Shown in pieces: positions 30,896 to 38,708 of a DNA stretch of 50,728 bases; position 1 is the first letter of the stretch, and every line of letters begins with the position of its first letter. The position numbers and the translations under genes were made by a program. This DNA is from Deltaproteobacteria bacterium (lineage in GTDB: Bacteria; Desulfobacterota; Desulfomonilia; Desulfomonilales; Desulfomonilaceae): NCBI GenBank assembly GCA_026388665.1, contig JAPLJJ010000044.1:1-50728 (forward strand). The letters run 5' to 3'. The notes under the pieces were generated by a model, which worked only from the letters and a program-made list of their open reading frames with translations, was not told the DNA's origin and did not search any database.

Positions 30896-31933
30896 ATGAG
30901 TGATACAGGGCAAACCCTGATGACCCGCCCCTGGACTAACCTTGATCCTGCACGATTAGAGGTCGATGGGGATGAAACAAAAGAATATGGTAAATACGTT
31001 ATCGGACCTCTCGAAAGAGGGTTCGGAATTACTCTGGGCAACTCATTGAGGAGAGTTTTATTGTCTTCTTTGCCCGGAGCAGCGATAACAAAAGCCAAGA
31101 TCGACGGCGTCTTGCATGAGTTTTCTACAATACCTGGTGTAAAAGAAGATGTGACCGATTTGCTGCTCAATCTGAAACAGGTCCGTCTCAAGTTGTATAC
31201 AGATGGACCGGAAATTATGAAACTTGAAGCTGTCGGTGAACGAGACGTTCTGGCTGGTGGAATAAAGACTTCTCACGCGGTTGAAATAATCAACCCAGAC
31301 CATGTTCTGGCAACCTTGTCCAAGGAAGGCCGCTTATCAGTGGAACTTACTGCAGATTGGGGCAAAGGTTATTCACCCGCTGAGGAAAGCGATGATGTTA
31401 TAGGCACTCTCGCCTTGGATGCGGTCTTCTCACCTATTCGGAAAGTGAGCTATAAGGTTACGGATACTCGAGTCGGCCAGAGAACTGACTACGATAAATT
31501 GACCATGGAAATATGGACTAATGGCGCTGTCAGTCCTAGAGATGCTTTGCATAGGGCGTCTTCGATACTTCGGGAACAATTCAAGGTCTTTCTTTCGAGT
31601 CCGGAAATCGAAGAACCCATTATCCAAGATGACAAACCGTTACCTGAGCCACAGGTCAATGAAAATCTTAACCGAAGTGTCGCAGAGCTTGAGTTGAGTG
31701 TCAGATCGGCTAATTGTCTTAAGAATGCGGACATACGATATATTGGTGAGCTTGTTCAAAAAACGGAACAAGAAATGCTTAAGACTAAGAATTTTGGACG
31801 AAAATCCCTGAATGAAATAAAAGAGATTCTATCTGATATGGGCCTACACCTTGGGATGATGATATCCAACTTTCCACCCAGGGAAGAACTAGATAGCATG
31901 AGGAAAGAAAGAGAAAACGCCATAGGCGATTGA
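30896..31933 (+). CDS. rpoA: DNA-directed RNA polymerase subunit alpha
   Basis: A 345-residue alpha subunit. The N-terminal domain that dimerises and binds beta/beta' has [20 protein letters not shown]; the C-terminal domain after a linker at about 240 has [20 protein letters not shown] and [16 protein letters not shown], the helices that touch UP elements and activators. ATG 30896 follows GAGGAAAG. Length is normal (329 in E. coli). Confidence 0.97.
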   Translation: MSDTGQTLMTRPWTNLDPARLEVDGDETKEYGKYVIGPLERGFGITLGNSLRRVLLSSLPGAAITKAKIDGVLHEFSTIPGVKEDVTDLLLNLKQVRLKLYTDGPEIMKLEAVGERDVLAGGIKTSHAVEIINPDHVLATLSKEGRLSVELTADWGKGYSPAEESDDVIGTLALDAVFSPIRKVSYKVTDTRVGQRTDYDKLTMEIWTNGAVSPRDALHRASSILREQFKVFLSSPEIEEPIIQDDKPLPEPQVNENLNRSVAELELSVRSANCLKNADIRYIGELVQKTEQEMLKTKNFGRKSLNEIKEILSDMGLHLGMMISNFPPREELDSMRKERENAIGD

Positions 31934-31949
31934 TTTGGAGACAATTTCT

Positions 31950-32411
31950 ATGAGACATCGAAAAGCCCGTTACAAATTAGGCATGAATACTTCCCACCGC
32001 GTCGCGATGCTCCGAAACATGGTGACATCTCTTCTTGAGCACGAATCTATTGTTACCACAGACGCTAGAGCCAAAGCGCTTCGTAGTTTAGCCGAGAAGA
32101 TGATAACCCTTGGAAAACGTGGAGATCTTCACGCTAGACGTCAGGCTCTGAGTGTAATCAGATCTGAGGAAGTCACCAGGACTTTATTTAACGACATAGC
32201 TCCTCGATATGCAGCTCGTGAAGGCGGCTACACGCGGATTATTAAAAAGGGATATCGTGCAGGTGATGGGGCTTCTGTTTCCGTCATCGAACTGGTTGAT
32301 AAGAAGCCCAAAGAAATCAGCGAGACATCATCCAAGGGCAAGGGTATCTCCAAGGCCAAGAGTCTGAAAGATAAACTTCTGGATAAAATAAAATCAAAGA
32401 CAAAATCATAA
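31950..32411 (+). CDS. rplQ: 50S ribosomal protein L17
   Basis: A 153-residue L17: [20 protein letters not shown] with [12 protein letters not shown], then [20 protein letters not shown] and IELV. The last 35 residues are a lysine/serine-rich tail beyond the core, which ends at about 118 in most L17. ATG 31950 is preferred over TTG-type start at 31935, as TTTGGAG is spaced for it. Last gene of the ribosomal cluster. Confidence 0.96.
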   Translation: MRHRKARYKLGMNTSHRVAMLRNMVTSLLEHESIVTTDARAKALRSLAEKMITLGKRGDLHARRQALSVIRSEEVTRTLFNDIAPRYAAREGGYTRIIKKGYRAGDGASVSVIELVDKKPKEISETSSKGKGISKAKSLKDKLLDKIKSKTKS

Positions 32412-32447
32412 CTGATTGATCACCCGAGATCAAAATGTTCAGTTTGG

Positions 32448-32476
32448 AAAAAGCCGAGAAAGACTCTCGGCTTTTT
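32448..32476 (+). terminator. Intrinsic terminator after rplQ
   Basis: AAAAAGCCGAGA (32448-32459) pairs with TCTCGGCTTTTT (32465-32476) around a five-base loop, giving a GC stem with a T-run, followed by GCTTT. It closes the ribosomal super-cluster 37 bases after the rplQ stop. Confidence 0.9.
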
Positions 32477-32523
32477 GCTTTAGCTTAGAGACGATTATTC
32501 TTAATGAACATTCACGCAGATCA

Positions 32524-33306
32524 ATGATTCACATAGATAACATTTCTTTCCGTTATTCTCCGGATAAGTGGGTTATATCTAATCTGGACTTTAGAATTGC
32601 GTATTTTTCGTGGACTGTCATAACAGGGCCCGACGCATCAGGCAAGACGACTTTAGCAAAATTAATCAAGGGGCTTCTGAATCCTCAGAGAGGTTCCGTT
32701 TCCTTCACTGACTCACGACGGAGTCTAACAGATCAAATCGGGTTCCTGTGTGGGAATTCATCCAGTTCAATTGTTGGAATAACTGTCCTGGATGATATTT
32801 GTTTCGGTATGGAGAATCTGCGCGTGTCCCAGTCCGAAATGCGAAAACGTGTCGAAACAGTACTTAGATGGACAGGGCTTACCGGATTCGAAAACAGGCT
32901 CACACATACGCTATCCGGCGGAGAAAGGCAAAAACTGGCCCTCGCCGGAGCTTTGGCCATTGGAAACAAGATATTGATTTTGGACGAAGCATTTTCCATG
33001 CTCGACAATGTTTCCCGCAACGATGCCCGCGATCTGGTTCGAGATCTTAAAGGCAAATTGGATCTCACAATAATCGAGATGACCAATCGAGCTCGTGAAA
33101 TCAGTTCTGCGGATATGATCTTTTTTCTTGGTCCAGGCGGGAAGTTAGAATTTGCCGGGCCTCCGGTTCAATTTTTATTCAGCGCGCTCGGCAGTGAATG
33201 GACAGCGCCACAAGGCGGACTTTATGGTTTACTGAGCGCACTCCCTGGAGAGGAGATCAACCAAGTGGAGAATTTAATAGGTCAATTGGGAATTCGCTTA
33301 GCCTAA
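32524..33306 (+). CDS. ABC transporter ATP-binding protein, EcfA/CbiO-like, with altered Q- and H-loops
   Basis: A 260-residue ABC ATPase. Walker A GPDASGKTT (35-43), signature LSGGE (130-134) and Walker B ILILDE (150-155) are intact. The Q-loop, normally FQNP-like, reads LCGNSS (75-80), so the glutamine is replaced by Gly77. The H-loop, normally TH, reads MTN, with Asn188 in place of the histidine. No permease or substrate-binding gene is adjacent. In Firmicutes EcfA genes follow rplQ, so the place is suggestive of a vitamin or cobalt ECF transporter remnant, but the substrate is unknown. ATG 32524 was chosen since earlier in-frame starts lie upstream of the terminator. Confidence 0.82.
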   Translation: MIHIDNISFRYSPDKWVISNLDFRIAYFSWTVITGPDASGKTTLAKLIKGLLNPQRGSVSFTDSRRSLTDQIGFLCGNSSSSIVGITVLDDICFGMENLRVSQSEMRKRVETVLRWTGLTGFENRLTHTLSGGERQKLALAGALAIGNKILILDEAFSMLDNVSRNDARDLVRDLKGKLDLTIIEMTNRAREISSADMIFFLGPGGKLEFAGPPVQFLFSALGSEWTAPQGGLYGLLSALPGEEINQVENLIGQLGIRLA

Positions 33307-33340
33307 ATATCGAGTGATCCTGGTTTTATTTGTTTTTATG

Positions 33341-33409
33341 TTGATACTCATCTTAGTATAAGATATAGTTTGTAGCAATTATGTCAGTCCGTTAAGAGTA
33401 CAATATAAT
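33341..33409 (+). promoter_or_regulatory. Two overlapping sigma70-like promoters upstream of ftsB-like gene
   Basis: TTGATA (33341-33346) and TATAGT (33364-33369) are 17 bases apart. ATGTCA (33381-33386) and TATAAT (33404-33409) are also 17 apart. Both point at the small gene starting at 33460. The region is very AT-rich, so chance matches are likely for one of them. Confidence 0.5.
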
Positions 33410-33459
33410 ATGTAGGTTTACTTTTAGCCTTTTTGAAATATTAAGGTTTTCTAAACAAC

Positions 33460-33741
33460 ATGCGCTTCCTAAAAATTGGAGTCATTATCGCAATCGTTTT
33501 GGTGAGCATCCTCTATCTACAGGAGCAGGGTGACATTCAAAAGAACGCGCTTCAATTAAAGATAGCCGCTCTCACAGAAGAAAATTCTGAATTGGAACAC
33601 GAGATAGGAGCGCTTGAACAAAAAGTCTCTAAGTTACGCTCTGACACTAAGACTGTTGAAAAGGTGGCCAAGCGTAAACTCGGGATGGTCCGCCAGGATG
33701 AAACAATTTACATTTTTGATCCGGTTGCGGAAAAAAAATAA
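33460..33741 (+). CDS. ftsB: Septum formation initiator (FtsB/DivIC-like)
   Basis: A 93-residue protein with a short cytosolic start, one transmembrane helix at about 6-22 (IGVIIAIVLVSILYL), a heptad-like coiled coil at about 27-62, and the terminal VEKVAKRKLGMVRQDETIYIF, the pattern of FtsB/DivIC proteins. In the family it joins FtsL and FtsQ in the divisome and helps activate septal wall synthesis. It stands alone here. The symbol is assigned by family resemblance. Confidence 0.8.
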   Translation: MRFLKIGVIIAIVLVSILYLQEQGDIQKNALQLKIAALTEENSELEHEIGALEQKVSKLRSDTKTVEKVAKRKLGMVRQDETIYIFDPVAEKK

Positions 33742-33748
33742 TGCTGGG

Positions 33749-33925
33749 TTACTTGAAGCATCCAAGTTGGCAGGAATGAATTTTAATCTCCAACTCATTT
33801 AGAAACTGACCTATTTTCTTTCTGGAAATACCGAATTCTTCCGAGATCTTGAAGGCATCTTGGCAAGACATTTTTCTGTTCTGGGCCCGTTCTAAAATTA
33901 ATTCCTTTATTTCTGATTCATTCAT
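33749..33925 (-). CDS. Small helix-turn-helix-like protein with C-terminal CQLGCFK
   Basis: A 58-residue protein from ATG 33925 (an ATG three codons upstream is in frame, but AGAAGGG is spaced for this one). It reads as three or four helices: NESEIKELILERAQNRKMS, CQDAFKISEEFGISRKKIGQ, FLNELEIKIHSCQLGCFK. The middle part resembles a DNA-binding helix-turn-helix (FKISEEFGISRKKIGQFL), and the end carries a C-x3-C pair that could bind metal or sense redox. The gene is divergent from the DUF2156-type gene and has a good promoter with a palindrome on its -10 element. I do not recognise a named family. Confidence 0.65.
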   Translation of the reverse strand: MNESEIKELILERAQNRKMSCQDAFKISEEFGISRKKIGQFLNELEIKIHSCQLGCFK

Positions 33926-33978
33926 GCCGAGCATCCCTTCTACTATAATGTTAAGAGGTTATAGGGTAACTTTTTCCT

Positions 33979-34006
33979 ATTATAATGATTATAACCTTTT
34001 TTTCAA
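33979..34006 (-). promoter_or_regulatory. Sigma70-like promoter with palindromic operator candidate
   Basis: On the - strand TTGAAA (34006-34001) and TATAAT (33984-33979) are separated by 16 bases, about 50 bases before the small helix-turn-helix gene. The palindrome TTATAATGATTATAA (33980-33994) covers the -10 element. This is the layout expected for autorepression and may also affect the divergent gene at 34054. Confidence 0.55.
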
Positions 34007-34053
34007 GTTTTGGGGCATGGCTACAACGGATGAGTCATGACTAGGGGCAACAT

Positions 34054-34941
34054 ATGCAAAACCTCAAGGCACTAATTTTAGAAGACAAAGTTATCTTTGA
34101 CGAGATTCTCAGGGCCGATCCTCCTAGAGCCTCTGAATATACATTCACCAATCTTTTTATGTGGCGAAGGAAATACCATCCGACTTGGACGACGGCTCAT
34201 GGTTGCCTTCTGATAATTATGAATCCCCTGGATGGAGAGCCTTTCGGTCTTTTCCCCTCAGGTTTGGGGGATAAACGCTCCGCACTTAAGCTCTTGAGTG
34301 AGTTACTCCTGGAATTTTCCGGCCGCTCATTGATATGTCGAGTATTGTCGGATGCGATCGATAAGTTTGTTGACACTTCTGAATTCCAGGTCGCGTATGA
34401 TCGTGACAACTCTGATTACGTTTATTTGTCTGATGACCTGATGCAGCTAAGAGGAAACAAATATCACAGGAAAAAGAATCACTTGAACAGATTCAAAAAG
34501 AGCTGGAACTTTGAATACCGGTATTTGGATATAAGTTTGATCGACGAGGTTCTTCAACTTCAAGAAGACTGGTGTGAAATCAAAGATTGTGCAGATAGTC
34601 CCGATCTCCTTCACGAAGATCAAGCCGTTTACGAAGCTCTTAAAAATTATCGGGTGTTGGGGTTCAAAGGTGGAGCGATTTTAATAAATGGAAAGGTAGA
34701 AGCTTTTTCCTTTGGAGAGCTGTTAAATCCAGAGACTGCTGTGATTCACATAGAAAAGGCAAACCCTGAAATACCCGGATTGTACACTGCTATAAATCAG
34801 ATGTTCGCTATGCGCTCATGGTCCGACGTAAAATATATTAATCGAGAACAAGATCTAGGGCTTGAAGGTTTGAAAAAAGCCAAGGAATCTTACTATCCGG
34901 ATCACTTGGTTGAAAAGTATGTGTTGAAACGTAAGACTTAA
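34054..34941 (+). CDS. DUF2156-type protein (phosphatidylglycerol lysyltransferase C-terminal-like)
   Basis: A 295-residue soluble protein with two tandem GNAT-like halves. Recognisable segments: ASEYTFTNLFMWRRKYHPTW near the N-terminus, LRGNKYHRKKNHLNRFKKSW in the middle, and the end INREQDLGLEGLKKAKESYY followed by PDHLVEKYVL, typical of DUF2156 proteins. Related domains transfer amino acids from aminoacyl-tRNA to lipids, but the stand-alone form has no fixed function. No membrane part is present. No clear ribosome binding site beyond AGGGG before ATG 34054. Divergent from the small helix-turn-helix gene. Confidence 0.82.
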   Translation: MQNLKALILEDKVIFDEILRADPPRASEYTFTNLFMWRRKYHPTWTTAHGCLLIIMNPLDGEPFGLFPSGLGDKRSALKLLSELLLEFSGRSLICRVLSDAIDKFVDTSEFQVAYDRDNSDYVYLSDDLMQLRGNKYHRKKNHLNRFKKSWNFEYRYLDISLIDEVLQLQEDWCEIKDCADSPDLLHEDQAVYEALKNYRVLGFKGGAILINGKVEAFSFGELLNPETAVIHIEKANPEIPGLYTAINQMFAMRSWSDVKYINREQDLGLEGLKKAKESYYPDHLVEKYVLKRKT

Positions 34942-35310
34942 GACAATTGAACCACCGTTTGGCTCAAACTAGACATTTGGTTAGACAAGAAACAGTACAT
35001 ATCTACATCCATAGCAGCATGTGATTTGGAGTCCAAGTTGTCATTTTTCTCGAGATTTCAACATTTCTACGGTCTTAGTCAGTGTTTTGGCAAGTTCTTC
35101 AGCTTGTTCGACAAACAAGTGCTTAGGTGGCGTTAAAAATATAAACTACGGTCTCATTTTAATAAAATTATTTACATTCCTAAACAACGACTTTGCGATG
35201 ATTTTTTTATTGAGCAGACCAGATCTTTCATTCCTAGATTTATCAACAGGAATTGGGCAGGTTTCCTTTTTTACGGTGTCTTTCAACTACGCGCTTAGTT
35301 TAAAGCTGTA
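34942..35310. other. AT-rich gene-free stretch
   Basis: No convincing gene. A 105-codon open frame on the + strand (35021-35338) has no family features or ribosome binding site. On the - strand the segment from about 35145 to 35041 reads 34 codons with protein-like composition (EQAEELAKTLTKTVEMLKSR) ending in TGA, but it has no start and is preceded by a stop; it may be a gene remnant. Confidence 0.4.
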
Positions 35311-35339
35311 TCGACAAAAATATTTCTTGACACTATAAT
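35311..35339 (+). promoter_or_regulatory. Sigma70-like promoter upstream of cstA
   Basis: TCGACA (35311-35316) and a perfect TATAAT (35334-35339) are 17 bases apart. Transcription from here would give a leader of about 230 bases before cstA. Confidence 0.6.
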
Positions 35340-35446
35340 TTAGCATCTAATATGGTCAATTTGTAGGGTTTCGAAAAATGTCTTGAAAAATTTAACGGCT
35401 TGTTTGAATTTCTCCATTCTTAACTTTCATCAGGTTAGCTGATTGG

Positions 35447-35538
35447 ACAACGAATTTTTTGTCAAGCTCGTTGTTCTGCTGTCAAACGATGTTTGCTAAA
35501 TTCAATTGCCTCGAGATTTTTTGGAATATGATCTCGAG
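35447..35538 (+). promoter_or_regulatory. cstA leader with two stem-loops
   Basis: ACAACGA (35447-35453) pairs with TCGTTGT (35468-35474), and CTCGAGAT (35510-35517) pairs perfectly with ATCTCGAG (35531-35538). The second hairpin ends about 20 bases before the AAAGGAG site of cstA, so it could affect translation. E. coli cstA is under post-transcriptional control by CsrA; GGA motifs in loops are present here (TTGGAA in the second loop), but this role is a guess. Confidence 0.4.
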
Positions 35539-35578
35539 AAAACTAAGCTGATCCGCTAAAGGAGCATGGGGGCCTGTC

Positions 35579-37267
35579 ATGAACGCGATTTATGTATTGA
35601 TCATAGGATTAGTGGTGGCCGTTATTGGCTATCGGGTTTATGCCAAATACATAGACTCTAAGGTCATACAAGCTGACCCGAAGAGAATGACTCCTGCTAA
35701 GATGTATATGGATGGCGTGGAATTCATGCCAACCAGCAGGAACATTCTGTACGGTTATCAATTCAAGTCAATTGCAGGCGCCGGCCCGATAATTGGGCCG
35801 ATAATCGCCATTCAGTGGGGTTGGCTTCCAGCCATGGTGTGGATCTTGGCCGGCACATTCTTTATCGGTTGGGTCCATGACTACTCCAGCGCTATGATCG
35901 CGATGCGAAACGACGGCGCTTCGTTTGGCGGATTGAGCCACAGGCTTATTTCTCCTCGAGCCCGCATAATTCTTCTGTCCTTTATTTATTTCTATCTTCT
36001 TTTGATAGTGGGAGCGTTTGGCGCCGTTGTGGTCAACACGGCCGTAGCTTTGAAAGGGGCACCAATGGCGTGGTTGTTTTTGACTATCGCTGGAGTGTTG
36101 GCCGGCCAAATGATCTATCGCTGGAAAGTCGATATAATTGTTACTACCGTAATCACTGTTGTTATTGCGATGGCTGGAATCTTTTTAGGGACACTGGCGC
36201 CTTCCAATCAGATTCTCGGTGATGCTCTCTCCAACAGCAGATGGTTGTGGGCAATTGCAGCCTTTGTCTTCTGTTATTTTGCGTCTGTCCTTCCAATATG
36301 GCGGTTCTCGTTACCAATCAATTACGTGGCGGCCTACATAGTTTTTCTGGGATTGTTTTTTGGAATCATAGGGATTTTCATTACACACCCGGAGTTCACA
36401 TTACCCGCTTTCACGAGTTTTGAGATCCCAATCGGTCCTATTTGGCCTATCATGTTCGTAACTATTGCTTGCGGCGCTGTTTCCGGTTGGCATAGCATTG
36501 TATGTAGTTCAGGAACAGCGAGACAGCTCGAAAGTGAAATGGACGCTAGGCCTGTTGGGGCAGGAATCATGTTTTTAGAAATGATGTTGGCCTTGTTCGC
36601 TCTTATTATAGCCGGCACCATTTACTCATCATCATCTGAATACGCTGCGGCTTTGGTTAAAGGGCCCGGAGGAGTATTCGCCGCCGGTGTTGGAAAATTC
36701 CTGAACGCGGTCGGACTGCCACTAGATTATGGCAAGTCATACGGTTCTGTCATGATGATAGTGTTGGCAATCACTATTATGCAGTTGGTAGTTAGATTCA
36801 TGAGAGTCGCAACTGCCGAGCTTCTGAGTGACATAAGCCCCATATTCAAAAATGTTCACGTGGGGACCTTGGTAGCCAGCGCGCTAGGTATGATATTGGT
36901 CATAACAGGTTGGTGGCAATATCTTTGGGTACTTTTCGGAGGCGCTAATCAGCTTATGGCTTCTCTGGCTCTTATGCTCGTTTCAGCTTGGCTTATTTCA
37001 GAGGGGAAGCCTGCGGCGTGGGCTATGATTCCCATGTTTTTCATGTTTGTGACCACCATAGCGGCTCTGCTTTATACTTCATACAACTTGTTAATTGTAA
37101 AGGTTCTGGGTGGAGCGCTTAAAGGTGAAGCTTTGATCGGGAATACGCTCATGGGATTGACAGGTATTTTCTTAGTGATAGCGGCTCTTATCCTGGCAAT
37201 AGAAGGCTTCAAAGCTTTCCGCCGTTTTCGAACAATGCGTGGACAGGCGGCGCCATCCGGGGCATAG
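35579..37267 (+). CDS. cstA: CstA-family transporter (carbon starvation protein A-like)
   Basis: A 562-residue polytopic inner-membrane protein with about 14-16 hydrophobic segments. Family signatures near the N-terminus: GYRVYAKYIDSKV, the loop with EFMPTSRNILYGYQFKSIAG followed by AGPIIGPIIAIQWGWLPA, and later VSGWHSIVCSSGTARQLESE. CstA/BtsT proteins import pyruvate or peptides, probably by proton symport; which substrate applies here is unknown. It starts at ATG 35579, after AAAGGAG and a GGGGG stretch. It is the first gene of a cluster with a 90-residue protein and two ArsA-type ATPases. Confidence 0.92.
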   Translation: MNAIYVLIIGLVVAVIGYRVYAKYIDSKVIQADPKRMTPAKMYMDGVEFMPTSRNILYGYQFKSIAGAGPIIGPIIAIQWGWLPAMVWILAGTFFIGWVHDYSSAMIAMRNDGASFGGLSHRLISPRARIILLSFIYFYLLLIVGAFGAVVVNTAVALKGAPMAWLFLTIAGVLAGQMIYRWKVDIIVTTVITVVIAMAGIFLGTLAPSNQILGDALSNSRWLWAIAAFVFCYFASVLPIWRFSLPINYVAAYIVFLGLFFGIIGIFITHPEFTLPAFTSFEIPIGPIWPIMFVTIACGAVSGWHSIVCSSGTARQLESEMDARPVGAGIMFLEMMLALFALIIAGTIYSSSSEYAAALVKGPGGVFAAGVGKFLNAVGLPLDYGKSYGSVMMIVLAITIMQLVVRFMRVATAELLSDISPIFKNVHVGTLVASALGMILVITGWWQYLWVLFGGANQLMASLALMLVSAWLISEGKPAAWAMIPMFFMFVTTIAALLYTSYNLLIVKVLGGALKGEALIGNTLMGLTGIFLVIAALILAIEGFKAFRRFRTMRGQAAPSGA

Positions 37268-37339
37268 TATACAGATCTACCGGGGGCGGCCGTATGGATG
37301 CGGTTCGCCTCTTTTTTAATTAATCTTGGAGTATTTCTC

Positions 37340-37612
37340 ATGGCAGAAAAAGAAAAGAAAAAAGGCGGTTTTTTTCAATCAGTTAAGGAATTTGTATACG
37401 GTGTCGCCGCGCATGATTCGGCCAGATTCGCATTGAAGACTCGCGCGAGTATGGAACATTTGTTTATTCTGATAACTATGGGCGACATGTTAGGAGTTCC
37501 GATTCTTCCGCCTTACTACTCATTGCGTCTTCTCCCTTACGTTGTGCCTCAGATCTCTACATGGAAACGACGCATGCTCAGAGAAAAGGATTTGACCGAC
37601 GGTTTGGCGTAA
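37340..37612 (+). CDS. Small protein of the cstA cluster, possibly membrane-associated
   Basis: A 90-residue protein. A basic start (MAEKEKKKGG) is followed by an amphipathic stretch and one moderately hydrophobic region around residues 34-66: MEHLFILITMGDMLGVPILP then PYYSLRLLPYVVP, ending with the charged STWKRRMLREKDLTDGLA. The middle pattern (LFxLxxxGDxLGxPxxPxYYSLxLLPYxxP) looks like a conserved family motif, and I recall similar short proteins encoded beside ArsA-like ATPases, but I cannot verify this. ATG 37340 with GGAG upstream is preferred over ATG 37298. It lies 72 bases after cstA and about 100 before the ATPase pair. Confidence 0.75.
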   Translation: MAEKEKKKGGFFQSVKEFVYGVAAHDSARFALKTRASMEHLFILITMGDMLGVPILPPYYSLRLLPYVVPQISTWKRRMLREKDLTDGLA

Positions 37613-37625
37613 AAGAAACATAGCT

Positions 37626-37661
37626 GACGAGAAACATCTTGTTAGACTTTAATTTCTCGTC
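37626..37661 (+). promoter_or_regulatory. Stem-loop before the ATPase pair
   Basis: GACGAGAAA (37626-37634) pairs perfectly with TTTCTCGTC (37653-37661) over an 18-base loop, followed by ATTATTT. It could act as a weak terminator or as a 3'-end block that sets different levels of the transporter part and the ATPase part of the cluster. Confidence 0.45.
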
Positions 37662-37712
37662 ATTATTTGGAAAACGTGTGTCAAACACAGAAAATTTTTA
37701 GGGGCAAGCCTA

Positions 37713-38690
37713 ATGTCGTTAACAAAGATTTTTGAGCAATATCCGGATAGACGATACATCATGTTTGGAGGTAAGGGCGGCCTGGGAAAAACGACTTTCT
37801 CGGCCGCTACTTCGTACTATTTAGCGAAAAAGGGAAAGAAGGTTCTAGTATTTTCCGTCGATCCTCAGGCCTCCCTCACTGACATATTTCAGAAGGATAT
37901 ATTTGGGAAAGGGCCAACGGAGATTATCCCGAACCTTTATGCACAGGAGATTGACGCAGACAAAAGAGTGAAAGCATATCAGCAGGAAGTCAGACAAAAA
38001 ATCCTCGACATGTACGGTATGGACAAGATACCGGAAGAGATTGAGAGTTACATTCAGGCTGCCGCTGCAGAACCTGCGATGGAAGAAAGCGCTATTTTTG
38101 ATGAAGTTGTGGATATCGTTGTGAGAGGTGGGTACGATTACTATATTTACGATCTCGTGCCTCTCGGACATGCTCTTTATTACCTTAGCATGGCCTCCGT
38201 CTATGACGCATGGATTGATAAAATTACAAAGTTGCGTGAACAGATGCGGGAGTATGACCAAGTAGCGGCTGTGATGCAGAGAGAAAAGGAACTTGATGAA
38301 GACGCTATTTTAAATGAACTCCTGTACATTAAGGAGAGAATCAACAAATCATCGAGTATATTGACCGATAAGGCCAAAACTGCTTTCTTCTTTGTTTTAA
38401 CTGCTGAAGACATGATAATAAAGGACACTCAAAAGGCCGCTGCGTTGTTCGCAAAGTTTGATGTTCCGTTAAGCGGTTACATCATCAATAGGGTTTTACC
38501 GAGTGAACTCAAATCTGAAAATATACCAGAATACTTGAAAAACAGATTCTTAATGCAGGAACATTATTTGGAAGTTATCAAAAATGATTTTGGAAACGAG
38601 ATCCTAGCGTCTGTTCCCGAAATGGAACGTGACGTGACAGGCTTACCCATGATCGAAAAATTGGCCAAAGCCATGTTCGGCGATTTTTAA
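37713..38690 (+). CDS. ArsA/Get3-type ATPase, paralog 1
   Basis: A 325-residue cytosolic P-loop ATPase of the ArsA/Get3 (TRC40) type. Deviant Walker A GGKGGLGKTT (19-28) with signature Lys21. Switch I is VDPQASLTD: the Asp50 equivalent to the catalytic aspartate of Get3 is kept, but the usual PAHSL becomes PQASL. Switch II, normally DTAPTGH, reads DLVPLGH (147-153): Gly-His are kept, DTAPT is not. There are no cysteines at all, so neither the arsenite site of ArsA nor the zinc CxxC of Get3 is possible. Starts after AGGGG at ATG 37713; 18 bases before paralog 2, so co-translated. Confidence 0.88.
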   Translation: MSLTKIFEQYPDRRYIMFGGKGGLGKTTFSAATSYYLAKKGKKVLVFSVDPQASLTDIFQKDIFGKGPTEIIPNLYAQEIDADKRVKAYQQEVRQKILDMYGMDKIPEEIESYIQAAAAEPAMEESAIFDEVVDIVVRGGYDYYIYDLVPLGHALYYLSMASVYDAWIDKITKLREQMREYDQVAAVMQREKELDEDAILNELLYIKERINKSSSILTDKAKTAFFFVLTAEDMIIKDTQKAAALFAKFDVPLSGYIINRVLPSELKSENIPEYLKNRFLMQEHYLEVIKNDFGNEILASVPEMERDVTGLPMIEKLAKAMFGDF

Positions 38691-38708
38691 GGGACAGGGG
38701 GTGAAACC

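Noticed and set aside
35021-35338. 105-codon + strand open frame upstream of cstA
   Set aside because: Composition is unlike a protein of this genome, there is no ribosome binding site, and it overlaps the cstA promoter.
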